Assembly (NCBI GenBank): GCA_017465625.1
Contig: JAFTVV010000036.1
Location: 1-55,908, forward strand
Origin: Oscillospiraceae bacterium
GTDB taxonomy: Bacteria; Bacillota; Clostridia; Oscillospirales; Oscillospiraceae
DNA: 55,908 nucleotides
Direction: 5' to 3'
Positions 44,325 through 53,388 of the stretch are shown piece after piece. The translations under genes and the position numbers were made by a program. The notes beneath the pieces are model-generated. The model was given only the letters and a program-made list of their open reading frames with translations. It was not told where the DNA came from and did not search any database. Within the stretch, counting starts at the first letter, position 1. Each line of letters opens with the position of its first letter.

Positions 44325-45347
44325 TTATCTCTGCACTCTGCCGGAGCCGTCGCCGCCTGCCAGCTTTTCCACCTCAGAAATGGACACGCGGTTGTAGTCT
44401 CCTTCTACGGAATGCTTCAGCGCAGATGCCGCTACAGCAAATTCGATTGCCTGCTGGGTATTCTTACCGGAAAGCAGGGCGTAGATCAAGCCTCCGCCAA
44501 AGGAATCGCCGCCGCCAACACGGTCAACGATATGCAGGTGGTAGGACTTGGAAAAGCAGTAGTTTTCACCGTCGTACAGCATACCTGCCCAGTCATTATC
44601 GCTGGCGGAAATGGAGGTGCGCAGAGTGATGGCAACCTTCTCAAAACCGAACTTGTCCATTAGCTGCTTGGCCACAGACTTGTAGCCCTCGTGGTTCAGC
44701 TTACCGCCGTAAATATCGGTGTTTTCTGCTTCGATGCCGAATACATCCTTGGCATCCTCCTCATTGGAGATGCACACATCCACATATTTGCACAGTTCCG
44801 TCATAGCCTCCCGTGCCTCTGCACGGGTCCACAGCTTGCCCCGATAGTTGAGGTCACAAGAGATCTTGACGCCGTGAGCCTTAGCAGCAACACAAGCCTG
44901 CTTGCAGATTTCTACCATATTACCGCCCAATGCGGGAGTAATGCCGGTGAAGTGGAACCAGTCAGCACCTTCAAAAATGCTGTCCCAGTCGAAATCTTCA
45001 GGCTTTGCTTCTGCGATTGCAGAGTGCGCCCGGTCATAGATGCAGACAGAACCGCGCTGAGATGCGCCTTTTTCCAGGAAGTAAATGCCCACACGATCAC
45101 CGCCACGGACAATCTTAGAGGTATCCACACCAAAGTAGCGCAGGGAATCCACCGCAGCCTGACCAATGGCGTGCTTGGGCAGCTTGGTCACATAGCCGCT
45201 CTCAAGGCCGTAATTGGCAAGAGAAACCGCAACATTGGCTTCACCACCGCCGAAGGTAGCCTGCATCTGGTCGTTCTGAAAGAAACGGTAGTAACCGTTA
45301 GGCGCAAGGCGGAGCATCAGCTCACCGAATGTAACAACTTTTGCCAT
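44325..45347 (-). CDS. kdgK: 2-dehydro-3-deoxygluconokinase (KDG kinase)
   Basis: This 340-residue PfkB-family sugar kinase starts MAKVVTFGELMLRL and has FGGGEANVAVSLANYG (about residues 32-47), the N-terminal PfkB signature. The C-terminal signature VDRVGGGDSFGGGLIYALLSG (about 275-295) contains the catalytic Asp. It phosphorylates 2-keto-3-deoxygluconate to KDPG. It ends the operon 3 bp after the aldolase gene and uses a GGAGGG site inside that gene's end. Confidence 0.92.
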   Translation of the reverse strand: MAKVVTFGELMLRLAPNGYYRFFQNDQMQATFGGGEANVAVSLANYGLESGYVTKLPKHAIGQAAVDSLRYFGVDTSKIVRGGDRVGIYFLEKGASQRGSVCIYDRAHSAIAEAKPEDFDWDSIFEGADWFHFTGITPALGGNMVEICKQACVAAKAHGVKISCDLNYRGKLWTRAEAREAMTELCKYVDVCISNEEDAKDVFGIEAENTDIYGGKLNHEGYKSVAKQLMDKFGFEKVAITLRTSISASDNDWAGMLYDGENYCFSKSYHLHIVDRVGGGDSFGGGLIYALLSGKNTQQAIEFAVAASALKHSVEGDYNRVSISEVEKLAGGDGSGRVQR

Positions 45348-45350
45348 TTC

Positions 45351-45902
45351 TTAACCCTCCATCTTTTCCAGTGCTTCCTTGACAAAGAAGCTGCCGCCAA
45401 TGGCTTCTACCTTGTCAAATGCCAAAAACTCGTCGATATTGCTTCGATCCACACCGCCGGTAGGAATAAACTTAACCTGAGGAAACGGTGCCGAAAGAGC
45501 CTTCAGTGCCTTCAGACCGCCATAAATGTTAGCCGGAAAGAACTTTACTGTGGTGATTCCCAGCTCCAAAGCCTGCATAATCTCGGTGGGTGTCACGCAG
45601 CCGGGATAATAAGGGATATTGTTTTCCTTACAGACCTCAGCAACGCCAACGGACAGACCGGGAGACACAATAAACTGTGCGCCTGCTTCCAGTGCATCAC
45701 GGCACTGCTGGGCATTGATGACTGTACCCGCACCAATACTCATTTCAGGATAGTTCTTGCAAGCATATGCAATCGCTTCGGCAGCACAGGCTGTACGGAA
45801 AGTAATCTCCGCACAGTTGATACCGTTAGCCTTCAACGCATTCAGAATCTTATCCGTTTCGGAAAGTTCCTTAATAACTACAACAGGGACAAATTTTTCC
45901 AT
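45351..45902 (-). CDS. eda: KDPG aldolase
   Basis: This 183-residue class I aldolase splits 2-keto-3-deoxy-6-phosphogluconate into pyruvate and glyceraldehyde 3-phosphate. Visible motifs are AEITFRT (about 31-37), the GAGTV motif, TVKFFPAN with the Schiff-base Lys (about 119-126) and FIPTGGVD. It is about 20-30 residues shorter than many KDPG aldolases, mainly at the termini, with all active-site motifs kept. An AGAGGT site precedes the ATG; it is 17 bp after uxaA. Confidence 0.93.
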   Translation of the reverse strand: MEKFVPVVVIKELSETDKILNALKANGINCAEITFRTACAAEAIAYACKNYPEMSIGAGTVINAQQCRDALEAGAQFIVSPGLSVGVAEVCKENNIPYYPGCVTPTEIMQALELGITTVKFFPANIYGGLKALKALSAPFPQVKFIPTGGVDRSNIDEFLAFDKVEAIGGSFFVKEALEKMEG

Positions 45903-45919
45903 AATATTACCTCTTTGCT

Positions 45920-47392
45920 TTATAAAACCACTCCATCTTTAAAGATGGAGATTTCCCGGAAGCCTTTTTGTTCGGTTTTGGTCTGCTTGCCAGATGCAAT
46001 TTCCAGCACAAAGTCCATAAGCTGCGCACCGTTTTCATCAATGGTCTGCGCGCCGTCTGCCACCACACCGGCATTAAAATCCATCCACATAGATTTCTTC
46101 TGTGCAAGGGGTGTATTGGTGGCAATTTTTACCGTCGGAGCAGGCGCACCAAAGGGTGTGCCGCGACCGGTCGTAAACAAAATAATGTGCGCACCGGCAG
46201 CCGTCAATGCTGTGGAAGATACCAAGTCATTACCGGGGCCATAGAGCATATTTAAACCCTGTGTCTGCACTTGTTCACCGTAGCCGATCACATCCACAAT
46301 GGGCGCTTTGCCGCCCTTTTGCACACAGCCGCAGGACTTTTCTTCCAATGTGGTAATGCCGCCCGCTTTATTGCCGGGGCTGGGATTTTCGTACACCACT
46401 TCATTATGGCGCAGGAAATAGTCCTTAAAGCCGTTGATCATATTCACAGCTTTTTGGAATACGGTTTCGTCTACACAGCGGTTCATTAAGAAGCCCTCTG
46501 CGCCGAACATCTCCGGTACTTCGGTGAGAACCGTACTGCCGCCCATAGCTACCAGCAGATCGGAAAATCTGCCAACTACTGGGTTTGCGGTAATGCCGGA
46601 GAGTCCGTCAGAACCGCCGCACTTCATACCGATGACCAGCTTGGATGCAGGCAATGTCTGTCTTTCAAATTGGGATGCGTAGGCCGCACATTCTTTTAAG
46701 ATTGCTCTGCCTGCCGCCATTTCGTCCTCTACCTGCTGACAGGTGAGAAAACGGATACGCTCAGCATCGTATTCTCCCAGTTCTTCGATAAACTGTTCTT
46801 TTGTCAGATTTTCACAACCTAAACTCAGCACCAGTACTGCACCGGCATTGGGGTGCTTGGCAAGGGATGCCAGCAGCTTTCTTGTCTGGGCGTGGTCTGC
46901 ACCGGTTTGGGAACAGCCAAAGGGATGTGTGAAAGCATATAAGCCGTCAATACTGCCCTTTACCAAATCCTGATTTTCCTTTACCAAGGCCTTGGCTACA
47001 TCGTTGACACACCCCACAGTGGGAATGATCCAGATTTCATTACGGACAGCGGCTTTGCCATCTTTGCGCAAATAACCTTGAAAGGTTTTGCTTTCCAATG
47101 GGGATAACTCACAGCTTTCAGGTGTATATGTATATTCTTCCTGACCGGACAGATTGGTTTTCATATTATGGCTATGTACCCACTGCCCGGGCTGGATGTC
47201 TTCCGTTGCGTGACCGATGGAAAAGCCGTATTTCATCACCTGACTGCCTTGCGGCATTGCCTTGATTGCCATTTTGTGTCCTTGCGGAATATCAGACTGT
47301 GCCATCACACCGCAATATTCTGCACCGGCAGGAATGGGTTGCAAAGCGACTGCCACCGTATCGTCAGGATGAATTTGAATGCAACTATTCAT
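45920..47392 (-). CDS. uxaA: Altronate dehydratase
   Basis: This 490-residue protein is full length for UxaA, with an N-terminal SAF-like domain (about 1-90) joined to the large GD/altronate dehydratase domain. Family segments include GYLRKDGKAAVRNEIWIIPTVGCVN (about 104-128), HPFGCSQTG, LSLGCENLT, KCGGSDGLSGITANP and GRGTPFGAPAPTVKIATN. It converts D-altronate to 2-keto-3-deoxygluconate. It lies 11 bp after uxaC and has an AAGAGG ribosome site. Confidence 0.95.
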   Translation of the reverse strand: MNSCIQIHPDDTVAVALQPIPAGAEYCGVMAQSDIPQGHKMAIKAMPQGSQVMKYGFSIGHATEDIQPGQWVHSHNMKTNLSGQEEYTYTPESCELSPLESKTFQGYLRKDGKAAVRNEIWIIPTVGCVNDVAKALVKENQDLVKGSIDGLYAFTHPFGCSQTGADHAQTRKLLASLAKHPNAGAVLVLSLGCENLTKEQFIEELGEYDAERIRFLTCQQVEDEMAAGRAILKECAAYASQFERQTLPASKLVIGMKCGGSDGLSGITANPVVGRFSDLLVAMGGSTVLTEVPEMFGAEGFLMNRCVDETVFQKAVNMINGFKDYFLRHNEVVYENPSPGNKAGGITTLEEKSCGCVQKGGKAPIVDVIGYGEQVQTQGLNMLYGPGNDLVSSTALTAAGAHIILFTTGRGTPFGAPAPTVKIATNTPLAQKKSMWMDFNAGVVADGAQTIDENGAQLMDFVLEIASGKQTKTEQKGFREISIFKDGVVL

Positions 47393-47403
47393 GGCATTTC
47401 CTC

Positions 47404-48837
47404 TTACAGTTCAAAATAACGCTTGGCGTTTTTGTAGCAAACGCCCTCAACAATCTTCTTCAGGCTGCTGTCGATATTGGGATATTCGCCGTTTTCCACC
47501 CAATTACCGATCAGGTTGCACAGGATGCGGCGGAAATAATCGTGCCGGGGATAGCTCAGGAAGGAACGGGAATCCGTCAGCATACCGATAAAGTTCCCCA
47601 ACAGACTCAGGTTCGCCAAAGTCGTCATCTGCTCCTGCATACCGGTCTTGTTGTCATTGAACCACCAGGCAGAGCCGTGCTGCATCTTGCCGGGAACTGT
47701 GCTGTCCTGGAAGCATCCGATAATCGTACCCAGTTGGGCATTGTCCGCAGGATTCAGAGAATACAAAATGGTCTTGGGGCATACACCGGCTTCATCCAGT
47801 ACGGAAAGAAGCTGAGCAATGTTGCCGCCGCAAGTATTCTGAGAAATGGAATCCACACCGGTATCCGGCCCTTGCCACTTGTAAATGCGGTTATTGTTAT
47901 TCCGCAGGCAGGAATAGTGCAGCTGCATAGCAATATTCAGGCGGTGATACTCCTTGCCTAAATGGAGCAGCAAAACCGTCTGATAACCGTCAATTTCTTC
48001 GGTTGTCAGCTTTTCACCACGCAGTGCCTTTTGATATACGGCGTTGGCTTGCTCCAAAGTATAATTTTGGAACGGAATATAATCCAAACCGTGGTCGCTG
48101 GCTTTGCAGCCGTGGGCGTGGAAGAATTCCAGCCGGTTTGTAAGTGCTGCCAGCACATCTTCTACGGTAGCAAGCGCCTGCTTTCCCGCACTGACTGCCA
48201 GCTTTTGCATATAGGCTGCCCATCCGTCCTTATGGATATTGATTGCCTTATCCGGACGGAAAGAGGGGGCAACAATGGTATCAAAAGAGCTATCCGCGGC
48301 AATCTTTTCGTGCCAGTTCAGATCGTCAATGGGATCATCGGTTGTGCCGATAAATGCCACATTGGACTTTTTAATCAGTCCACGGGCAGTCATATCCGGA
48401 TCTTCCCGGAGCATCTTATTACAATGATTCCAAATTCTCTCTGCGCTCTCTACCGTCAGTGGCTCATAGATGCCAAAAAACTTTTGCAGCTCCATGTGAC
48501 ACCAGTGGTACATGGGATTGCCGATCGCCAACTCCAGAGATTCCACGAACTTCAGAAAACGATCAAAAGCGGGTTTATCTCCGGTGATGTAATCCTCGTC
48601 CACACCGTTGGAGCGCATCACACGCCACTTGTAGTGGTCACCGTAATAGCTGCCATCCGGCTGCTTACCGCCCAGCCACACCTGCACCAGATTGTCAAAT
48701 CGGCGATCCTCGTAAATTTCACGGGGATTCAGATGGCAATGGTAGTCCACCATCGGCAGGTTTTCTGCATAATCGTGGAATAAATGCTTGGCAGTTTCTG
48801 TTTCCAGTAGAAAATCTGCATCCATAAATGCTTTCAT
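47404..48837 (-). CDS. uxaC: Uronate isomerase (glucuronate/galacturonate isomerase)
   Basis: This 477-residue amidohydrolase-superfamily enzyme starts MKAFMDADFLL, with the metal-binding HxH in VDYHCHLNPREIYEDRRF (about 28-45). Other UxaC segments are WRVMRSNGV, LIKKSNVAFIGTTDDPIDDL, APSFRPDKA and LTDSRSFLSYPRHDYFRRILCN. It isomerises D-galacturonate to D-tagaturonate. The ATG at 48837 has an AAGGAGAG site; an in-frame start 21 bp upstream does not. Confidence 0.95.
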   Translation of the reverse strand: MKAFMDADFLLETETAKHLFHDYAENLPMVDYHCHLNPREIYEDRRFDNLVQVWLGGKQPDGSYYGDHYKWRVMRSNGVDEDYITGDKPAFDRFLKFVESLELAIGNPMYHWCHMELQKFFGIYEPLTVESAERIWNHCNKMLREDPDMTARGLIKKSNVAFIGTTDDPIDDLNWHEKIAADSSFDTIVAPSFRPDKAINIHKDGWAAYMQKLAVSAGKQALATVEDVLAALTNRLEFFHAHGCKASDHGLDYIPFQNYTLEQANAVYQKALRGEKLTTEEIDGYQTVLLLHLGKEYHRLNIAMQLHYSCLRNNNNRIYKWQGPDTGVDSISQNTCGGNIAQLLSVLDEAGVCPKTILYSLNPADNAQLGTIIGCFQDSTVPGKMQHGSAWWFNDNKTGMQEQMTTLANLSLLGNFIGMLTDSRSFLSYPRHDYFRRILCNLIGNWVENGEYPNIDSSLKKIVEGVCYKNAKRYFEL

Positions 48838-48848
48838 AGTATCTCTCC

Positions 48849-50342
48849 TTACAGGCAAGATGTGTAGGCTTTATGGGCCCCCTCTGCACGAATGGTAGTG
48901 AGGTTTGCAACAGTAGCTGCCTCAAAGCCGGGAATCTGCGTCAAATCCTGACCCCACATTTTCTCGTTGGTCATTACAGCGTGAACAAGATCTTCTACGC
49001 TGTCATTTCTGTGGTCGTAGTAGAACTCCAGCACCCAGCGGTCTTCGTTACAGGTGTAGGTATTGCCCTTTGCACGGCGGCAAACCAAGCCCTTATCGTT
49101 CAGCTCCTGAATATCGCTAGTGAAGAATGCAATATAAGCGGCAAAGCTCATTGTCAGGCAGGTAGGCAGTGTGCCGTTCTGCTCCACATACTCAATAAAG
49201 CTGGGGAAGTTTCTTGCAAGCCACTTAGAGGTGGAGTTCAGAGAAATACTGAGTATTTCGTGGTCGATAAAGGGATTGTTGAACCGGTCTGCAACCGCAG
49301 AGGCAAAGCTCTCCAAATCCTTTTTGTCGAGGGGCAATGTGGGGATAATCTCCTGGTGGAGCATCTTGTTCATATACCCCAAAATCACATCATCATGCAT
49401 ACAGTCACGTACAATATCGTAGCCTGCTAAGTATGCTCCCAGCACAGTGCCGGTATGTGCGCCGTTGAGAATCCGGACTTTCCGCTTTTTATAGGGGGTC
49501 ACATCCGGCACAACGACGCAGTTCACACCTGCCTTTTTGAAGGGCAGTTTTTCTTCCAGCCAAGCAGGTCCTTCGATGTTCCAAACACCAAACACTTCGC
49601 CTACATCGGTCAAGGGGTCAGCATAGCCGTTTTCTTCTTCCAGGCGAGCCACCTCTGCAGCATCCCGGATTCTGCCGGGTACGATTCTATCCACCAAAGT
49701 GGAGCAGAATGTACAGCTTTCATTGATATAGGCTCTGAAGCCATCCTCTAAACCCCACTGGTCAATGTACTGATTGACGCACTTTTGCAATTCCTTGCCG
49801 TTGTTGTCGATCAGCTCGCAGGAAAGGATTACTAAACCGCTTTTACCGGCCTGATAACGAGTATAAAGCACCTGAGTCAGCTTACCGGGGAAAGAGGAAC
49901 AGGGCTTGTCTGCAAACTGGCAGGCAGGATCATAGACAATACCGGCTTCTGTGGTATTGGATACCACATATTCCAGGTCATCGGATACTGCCAACTCCAT
50001 CATCTGTGCGTAGCCATCCTCGGTGTAGGGATTTAAGCAACGGGAAACGGAGGAAATGACACGCTTACGGTCTACCTTTTCTCCGTTTTCTGTGCCGCGA
50101 AGATACAGAGTGTACAAGCCTTCCTGCTTGTTAATCAGGTCTGTCAGACCTTGTGCAATAGGCTGAATCAGCACGCACTTGCCATTCCAACCAGCCTTTT
50201 CATTGCTGATGTCAAACCAGTAGTTTACAAAGGCACGCAAAAAATTGCCCTCACCAAACTGCATCACCTTTTCCGGCGCGTTTTCTAAAATATAGCCCTC
50301 ATATCCGGACTTTTTTAAAACTTCGTAATTTAATAGATTCAT
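48849..50342 (-). CDS. uxaB: Tagaturonate reductase (altronate oxidoreductase)
   Basis: This 497-residue member of the mannitol-dehydrogenase family has the NAD-binding region VMQFGEGNFLRAFVNYWFDISN (about 26-47) and the catalytic KxxxxNxxH motif in KVRILNGAHTGTVLGAYL (about 285-302). The C-terminal domain includes ILSISLNSTSKWLARNFPS. It reduces D-tagaturonate to D-altronate with NADH. Its ATG overlaps the stop of the serine hydrolase gene (ATGA), showing translational coupling. Confidence 0.94.
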   Translation of the reverse strand: MNLLNYEVLKKSGYEGYILENAPEKVMQFGEGNFLRAFVNYWFDISNEKAGWNGKCVLIQPIAQGLTDLINKQEGLYTLYLRGTENGEKVDRKRVISSVSRCLNPYTEDGYAQMMELAVSDDLEYVVSNTTEAGIVYDPACQFADKPCSSFPGKLTQVLYTRYQAGKSGLVILSCELIDNNGKELQKCVNQYIDQWGLEDGFRAYINESCTFCSTLVDRIVPGRIRDAAEVARLEEENGYADPLTDVGEVFGVWNIEGPAWLEEKLPFKKAGVNCVVVPDVTPYKKRKVRILNGAHTGTVLGAYLAGYDIVRDCMHDDVILGYMNKMLHQEIIPTLPLDKKDLESFASAVADRFNNPFIDHEILSISLNSTSKWLARNFPSFIEYVEQNGTLPTCLTMSFAAYIAFFTSDIQELNDKGLVCRRAKGNTYTCNEDRWVLEFYYDHRNDSVEDLVHAVMTNEKMWGQDLTQIPGFEAATVANLTTIRAEGAHKAYTSCL

Positions 50343-51850
50343 CGAGAAGCCTCCGGTTTCAGTTCGTTGCAGGATGCCACAAAAGCTCCCACATATTCTT
50401 CCAAAAAGTTTTCGGCTCTTTTCTTCATACGAACCGCTGCTTTTTCCTCTTTAAAAGAGAATGTCATCAGCATTGTTCCCAAATACTTATCAATAATTTG
50501 GACTTTCAGCAGCAGTTTCTGCGGCTCACGCCACGCAGCCGACACCGCACAATCGTACATAAAGCCATCGGTGGTTACTTGGCCTGCATAAATATTGGAG
50601 TATCCGTATTGTGGGAATTTGCAAAATACATTTTTCCCAAAACCAAAGGGAAGCACCTTATCCCCCTGCGCGTTGGTATAATGCAGTTCTCCCATTCCGG
50701 GTTTTGTAAAGCAAAATCTGAACTTTGTAATGCCGGTGGGATTTTCCTCACAAATATAGGTTCTCCCGTTCAGGGTATCTGCAAAACCGGAAATATCATT
50801 TCCTCTCAGGTGCATAAGTTCCAAAGTTTGCCCATATTCGTGCAATCGCGCAACTTGTTCAGCATCCTCCGGCAGCGGCTGATCTGCAAGCACGTCTACA
50901 ATCAAATCATAAAACGCACTCATCAGTGCGACTTGTGCGCCATGTTCGTATCCCTGATTGTCAGAGTTGATCACCATGATCAGATCTTTACCGGGAATAC
51001 ACACTGTCAACTGATTGCCCATACCGTTGAACCAGAAGCCATCGTGCAAGCACCAAAACTGATAACCGTAGCCTTGTGCCTCATAATCATCAAATCCACA
51101 CAAATCATTGTCCGCCTGCACAGTTGTGGCGGCTCGAAGATAGGCTTCGTTTAATATCTGCTCGCCATTCCATTTGCCATAATTCATCACAAATCGGCCA
51201 ATGGCTGCCATATCTCTTGCCGTGCAAAGCATGGCAGAATCGCCAAAGCTATCCTCGGTTCGGGTTTTCAGGATGGTTGCGGTAGAAAACGCACCCAGCT
51301 TTCGAAAAATCCGTTCATTCAGAAAATCGAACAAGGACATTCCGGACAATCTCTCAACCAGAACACTCAGCACCTGAGAACCGGGACTATCATACTCCCA
51401 AAGCATACCGCCGGGAATTTTGGACTCATTTTCGTGCATATAAAGGCGCACACGGTCCGGCTCTTCATGTGTCATCCACCAGGGCGTGTAGCCACAGGTT
51501 TGCATCGTCAGCAGGTCGCGAATGGTCAGATGGTACAAATACTCCGGCATTGTATCTGGACACTTATCCGGAAAATACTGACAAATTCTATCATTTAAAC
51601 AAAGCTTCTGATCCTGCTCCAAAAGACCGATTGCTAGGGATACAAAGCTCTTTGTCTGGGAATACATACGATGGAGGAAATCCCGATGGAACGGCTTCCA
51701 GTAGAATTCCGCAAATATGTTATTCCCACGCAGCAGCAGCAAGCTATGGGTGGCTAGACCTCTTTTGTTCAGAGTTTTAATGAATTTTTCCACTTGCCGG
51801 GAGGAAATTCCGGCTTGTTCCGGAGTAATGCTCGTAAACAGACCTTGCAT
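50339..51850 (-). CDS. Serine hydrolase of the beta-lactamase / penicillin-binding superfamily
   Basis: This 503-residue protein has the class C beta-lactamase-like fold. The nucleophile motif SxxK is visible in MYSQTKSFVSLA (about residues 62-73) and a Y-x-S box in YDSPGSQVLSVLVERLSG. The C-terminal ~200 residues are beta-rich and possibly substrate-binding. There is no signal peptide, so it is more likely a cytoplasmic esterase than a drug-resistance enzyme. In a galacturonate operon it could remove methyl or acetyl esters from imported oligogalacturonides; this is an inference. The ATG at 51850 has an AAGGAGG site. It lies 16 bp after the GH4 gene. Confidence 0.75.
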   Translation of the reverse strand: MQGLFTSITPEQAGISSRQVEKFIKTLNKRGLATHSLLLLRGNNIFAEFYWKPFHRDFLHRMYSQTKSFVSLAIGLLEQDQKLCLNDRICQYFPDKCPDTMPEYLYHLTIRDLLTMQTCGYTPWWMTHEEPDRVRLYMHENESKIPGGMLWEYDSPGSQVLSVLVERLSGMSLFDFLNERIFRKLGAFSTATILKTRTEDSFGDSAMLCTARDMAAIGRFVMNYGKWNGEQILNEAYLRAATTVQADNDLCGFDDYEAQGYGYQFWCLHDGFWFNGMGNQLTVCIPGKDLIMVINSDNQGYEHGAQVALMSAFYDLIVDVLADQPLPEDAEQVARLHEYGQTLELMHLRGNDISGFADTLNGRTYICEENPTGITKFRFCFTKPGMGELHYTNAQGDKVLPFGFGKNVFCKFPQYGYSNIYAGQVTTDGFMYDCAVSAAWREPQKLLLKVQIIDKYLGTMLMTFSFKEEKAAVRMKKRAENFLEEYVGAFVASCNELKPEASR

Positions 51851-51866
51851 GTTGCTTCCTCCTTGC

Positions 51867-53258
51867 TTAAATTTTATATCCAGGCAGATATTCCTTGGTG
51901 TTCGCCACCATAGTGTCAAACAGCTCTCTGGCTTCCTTCATAGGCAAGGGCATGTGAGCGTCACGCATAAATGCCTCAAAGGCCAATTCCAGATCCCGAT
52001 TAAGCGCAGCTTCCACGATCATCTCCTGCTCTGCCACAACGGGCGCAACAAGGGCATAGATGCTATCCGGCAGCGCACCGGCCATCACCGGCTGAACTGT
52101 ATTATTAGAGAAAACCGCATTGGTTTCCACAACGGCGCCCAAGGGCAAATTGGGAATTTGACCCTGGTTGGGCAGATTGACATTGGTGAGCATATCGCCC
52201 AAGCCTAAAATGGCGCACATTTGATTCACGCCTTCTTCACCGGAAGGCGAAATCTGCAAGGTTTCTTCTCCACTGAGCAGCTTGCGGCTGGTTTCCATTC
52301 TTTCTTCCAGGTTTTTGAACCGCCAGGATACCGGTGTCAGGCCGTAACCCCAGGATGTTACCTGCTCCGGATCACGCATATACCAGTTAATGGGAGTAAA
52401 TTCTGCCAGGTGTCTGTCACCTGCCGCCGCAATTACACCGGTACGGCGGAACAAATCCATCTTGACCATATCCATAGATTCAAACACCAAATCCCGAGGG
52501 CCAATAGAACGAATGTCTTCGATACCGCCAAGCTGCTGATTTTCCACAAACTCCCGGTACAGGGGCATAATATCCGCAGTACCATAGTACGCCTTATCCA
52601 GCCATGTAAAATGGTTGATACCCATCACATTGGTTGTGATGTCCTTGCGGGTAATTCCCTGAATGCCGGTTTGCTTTTCAATGACATAGCAAAGAAAATC
52701 CTGGGTAGAAAACACTTCGTGGCAGCAGCCAAACGCCTTGATCTGCGGGAACACACGATAGAGTGTACGGACACAGATGGTCATCGGATTGGTGTAATTG
52801 ATTACCCAAGCATCAGGGCAAACATCCCGAATGGCTTTAGCTATGGTCTCAAACATCGGAACGGTACGCAAAGCACGGATAATACCGCCAGGTCCAACTG
52901 TATCACCAACAGACTGATAAATGCCGTACTTTTCCGGTGTGTGGACATCGGATTCCATTTCCTTGAATGTGCCGGGCAAAATGGAAATCACAACAAAATC
53001 TGCTCCGGTCAATGCCTGCTCCAGGGTCTTTTCTGCCTTGTATTCCCACTTGCTCATTTCCGGATTTTGCTTATAGATCAGATTGCCTATGTAGGCATTG
53101 TTTTGGGCAGCCTCATAGTCGATATCGTAAAGACTTACTTCACCGGAAATACTTTTGGCCAGCGCCAGATCCTTCATCAGCGCCCACGCCCAGCCACGGG
53201 AACCACCACCGATATAGGCGATCTTAACGTTTTTTGTTTTATTTTCTCTACTTTGCAT
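51867..53258 (-). CDS. lplD: GH4 alpha-galacturonidase, NAD- and metal-dependent
   Basis: This 463-residue GH4 enzyme has an N-terminal Rossmann motif IAYIGGGSRGWAWALMKDL (about 13-31), NYTNPM (about 154-159), GCCHEVF (about 177-183) and VMGINHFTWL. The CHEV tetrapeptide is the active-site motif reported for GH4 alpha-galacturonidases of the LplD type, distinguishing them from CHSV alpha-galactosidases. It cleaves alpha-galacturonides by NAD-assisted oxidation-elimination and would feed free galacturonate to UxaC. GGAGGTG sits 8 bp before the ATG at 53258. It is the first gene of the operon. Confidence 0.88.
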   Translation of the reverse strand: MQSRENKTKNVKIAYIGGGSRGWAWALMKDLALAKSISGEVSLYDIDYEAAQNNAYIGNLIYKQNPEMSKWEYKAEKTLEQALTGADFVVISILPGTFKEMESDVHTPEKYGIYQSVGDTVGPGGIIRALRTVPMFETIAKAIRDVCPDAWVINYTNPMTICVRTLYRVFPQIKAFGCCHEVFSTQDFLCYVIEKQTGIQGITRKDITTNVMGINHFTWLDKAYYGTADIMPLYREFVENQQLGGIEDIRSIGPRDLVFESMDMVKMDLFRRTGVIAAAGDRHLAEFTPINWYMRDPEQVTSWGYGLTPVSWRFKNLEERMETSRKLLSGEETLQISPSGEEGVNQMCAILGLGDMLTNVNLPNQGQIPNLPLGAVVETNAVFSNNTVQPVMAGALPDSIYALVAPVVAEQEMIVEAALNRDLELAFEAFMRDAHMPLPMKEARELFDTMVANTKEYLPGYKI

Positions 53259-53297
53259 TGCAGGCACCTCCAATATTTACTCAAGATTTCTACTTTT

Positions 53298-53326
53298 AGT
53301 ATAAGATGTTAATTTATTGTTGACAA
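53298..53326 (-). promoter_or_regulatory. Sigma-A promoter of the galacturonate operon
   Basis: On the - strand TTGTCA (53326-53321) and TATACT (53303-53298) match consensus at 5/6 each with a 17-bp spacer. Start is predicted near 53291, leaving a leader of about 33 nt with the ribosome site GGAGGTG. Confidence 0.75.
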
Positions 53327-53333
53327 TATCAAT
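53316..53333. promoter_or_regulatory. Candidate operator at overlapping -35 boxes
   Basis: ATTGT-TG-ACAAT (53316-53327) is an inverted repeat and TTGA-N5-TCAA (53320-53332) is a second, overlapping one. They cover both divergent -35 hexamers. A regulator or polymerase bound here would necessarily affect both promoters. Confidence 0.4.
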
Positions 53334-53348
53334 ATTTTATGGAATAAT
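53320..53348 (+). promoter_or_regulatory. Sigma-A promoter of the second AraC regulator
   Basis: TTGACA at 53320-53325 (perfect) and AATAAT at 53343-53348 (5/6) are separated by 17 bp. The start near 53355 rules out upstream in-frame ATGs and supports the ATG at 53389. Confidence 0.8.
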
Positions 53349-53388
53349 GCTCGTAAATGCAAATATTTTAAGATTTCGTGGTGATGAA

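Noticed and set aside
50339-51850. Antibiotic resistance beta-lactamase
   Set aside because: There is no export signal, the length is about 500 residues, and it is coupled to uronate catabolic genes.
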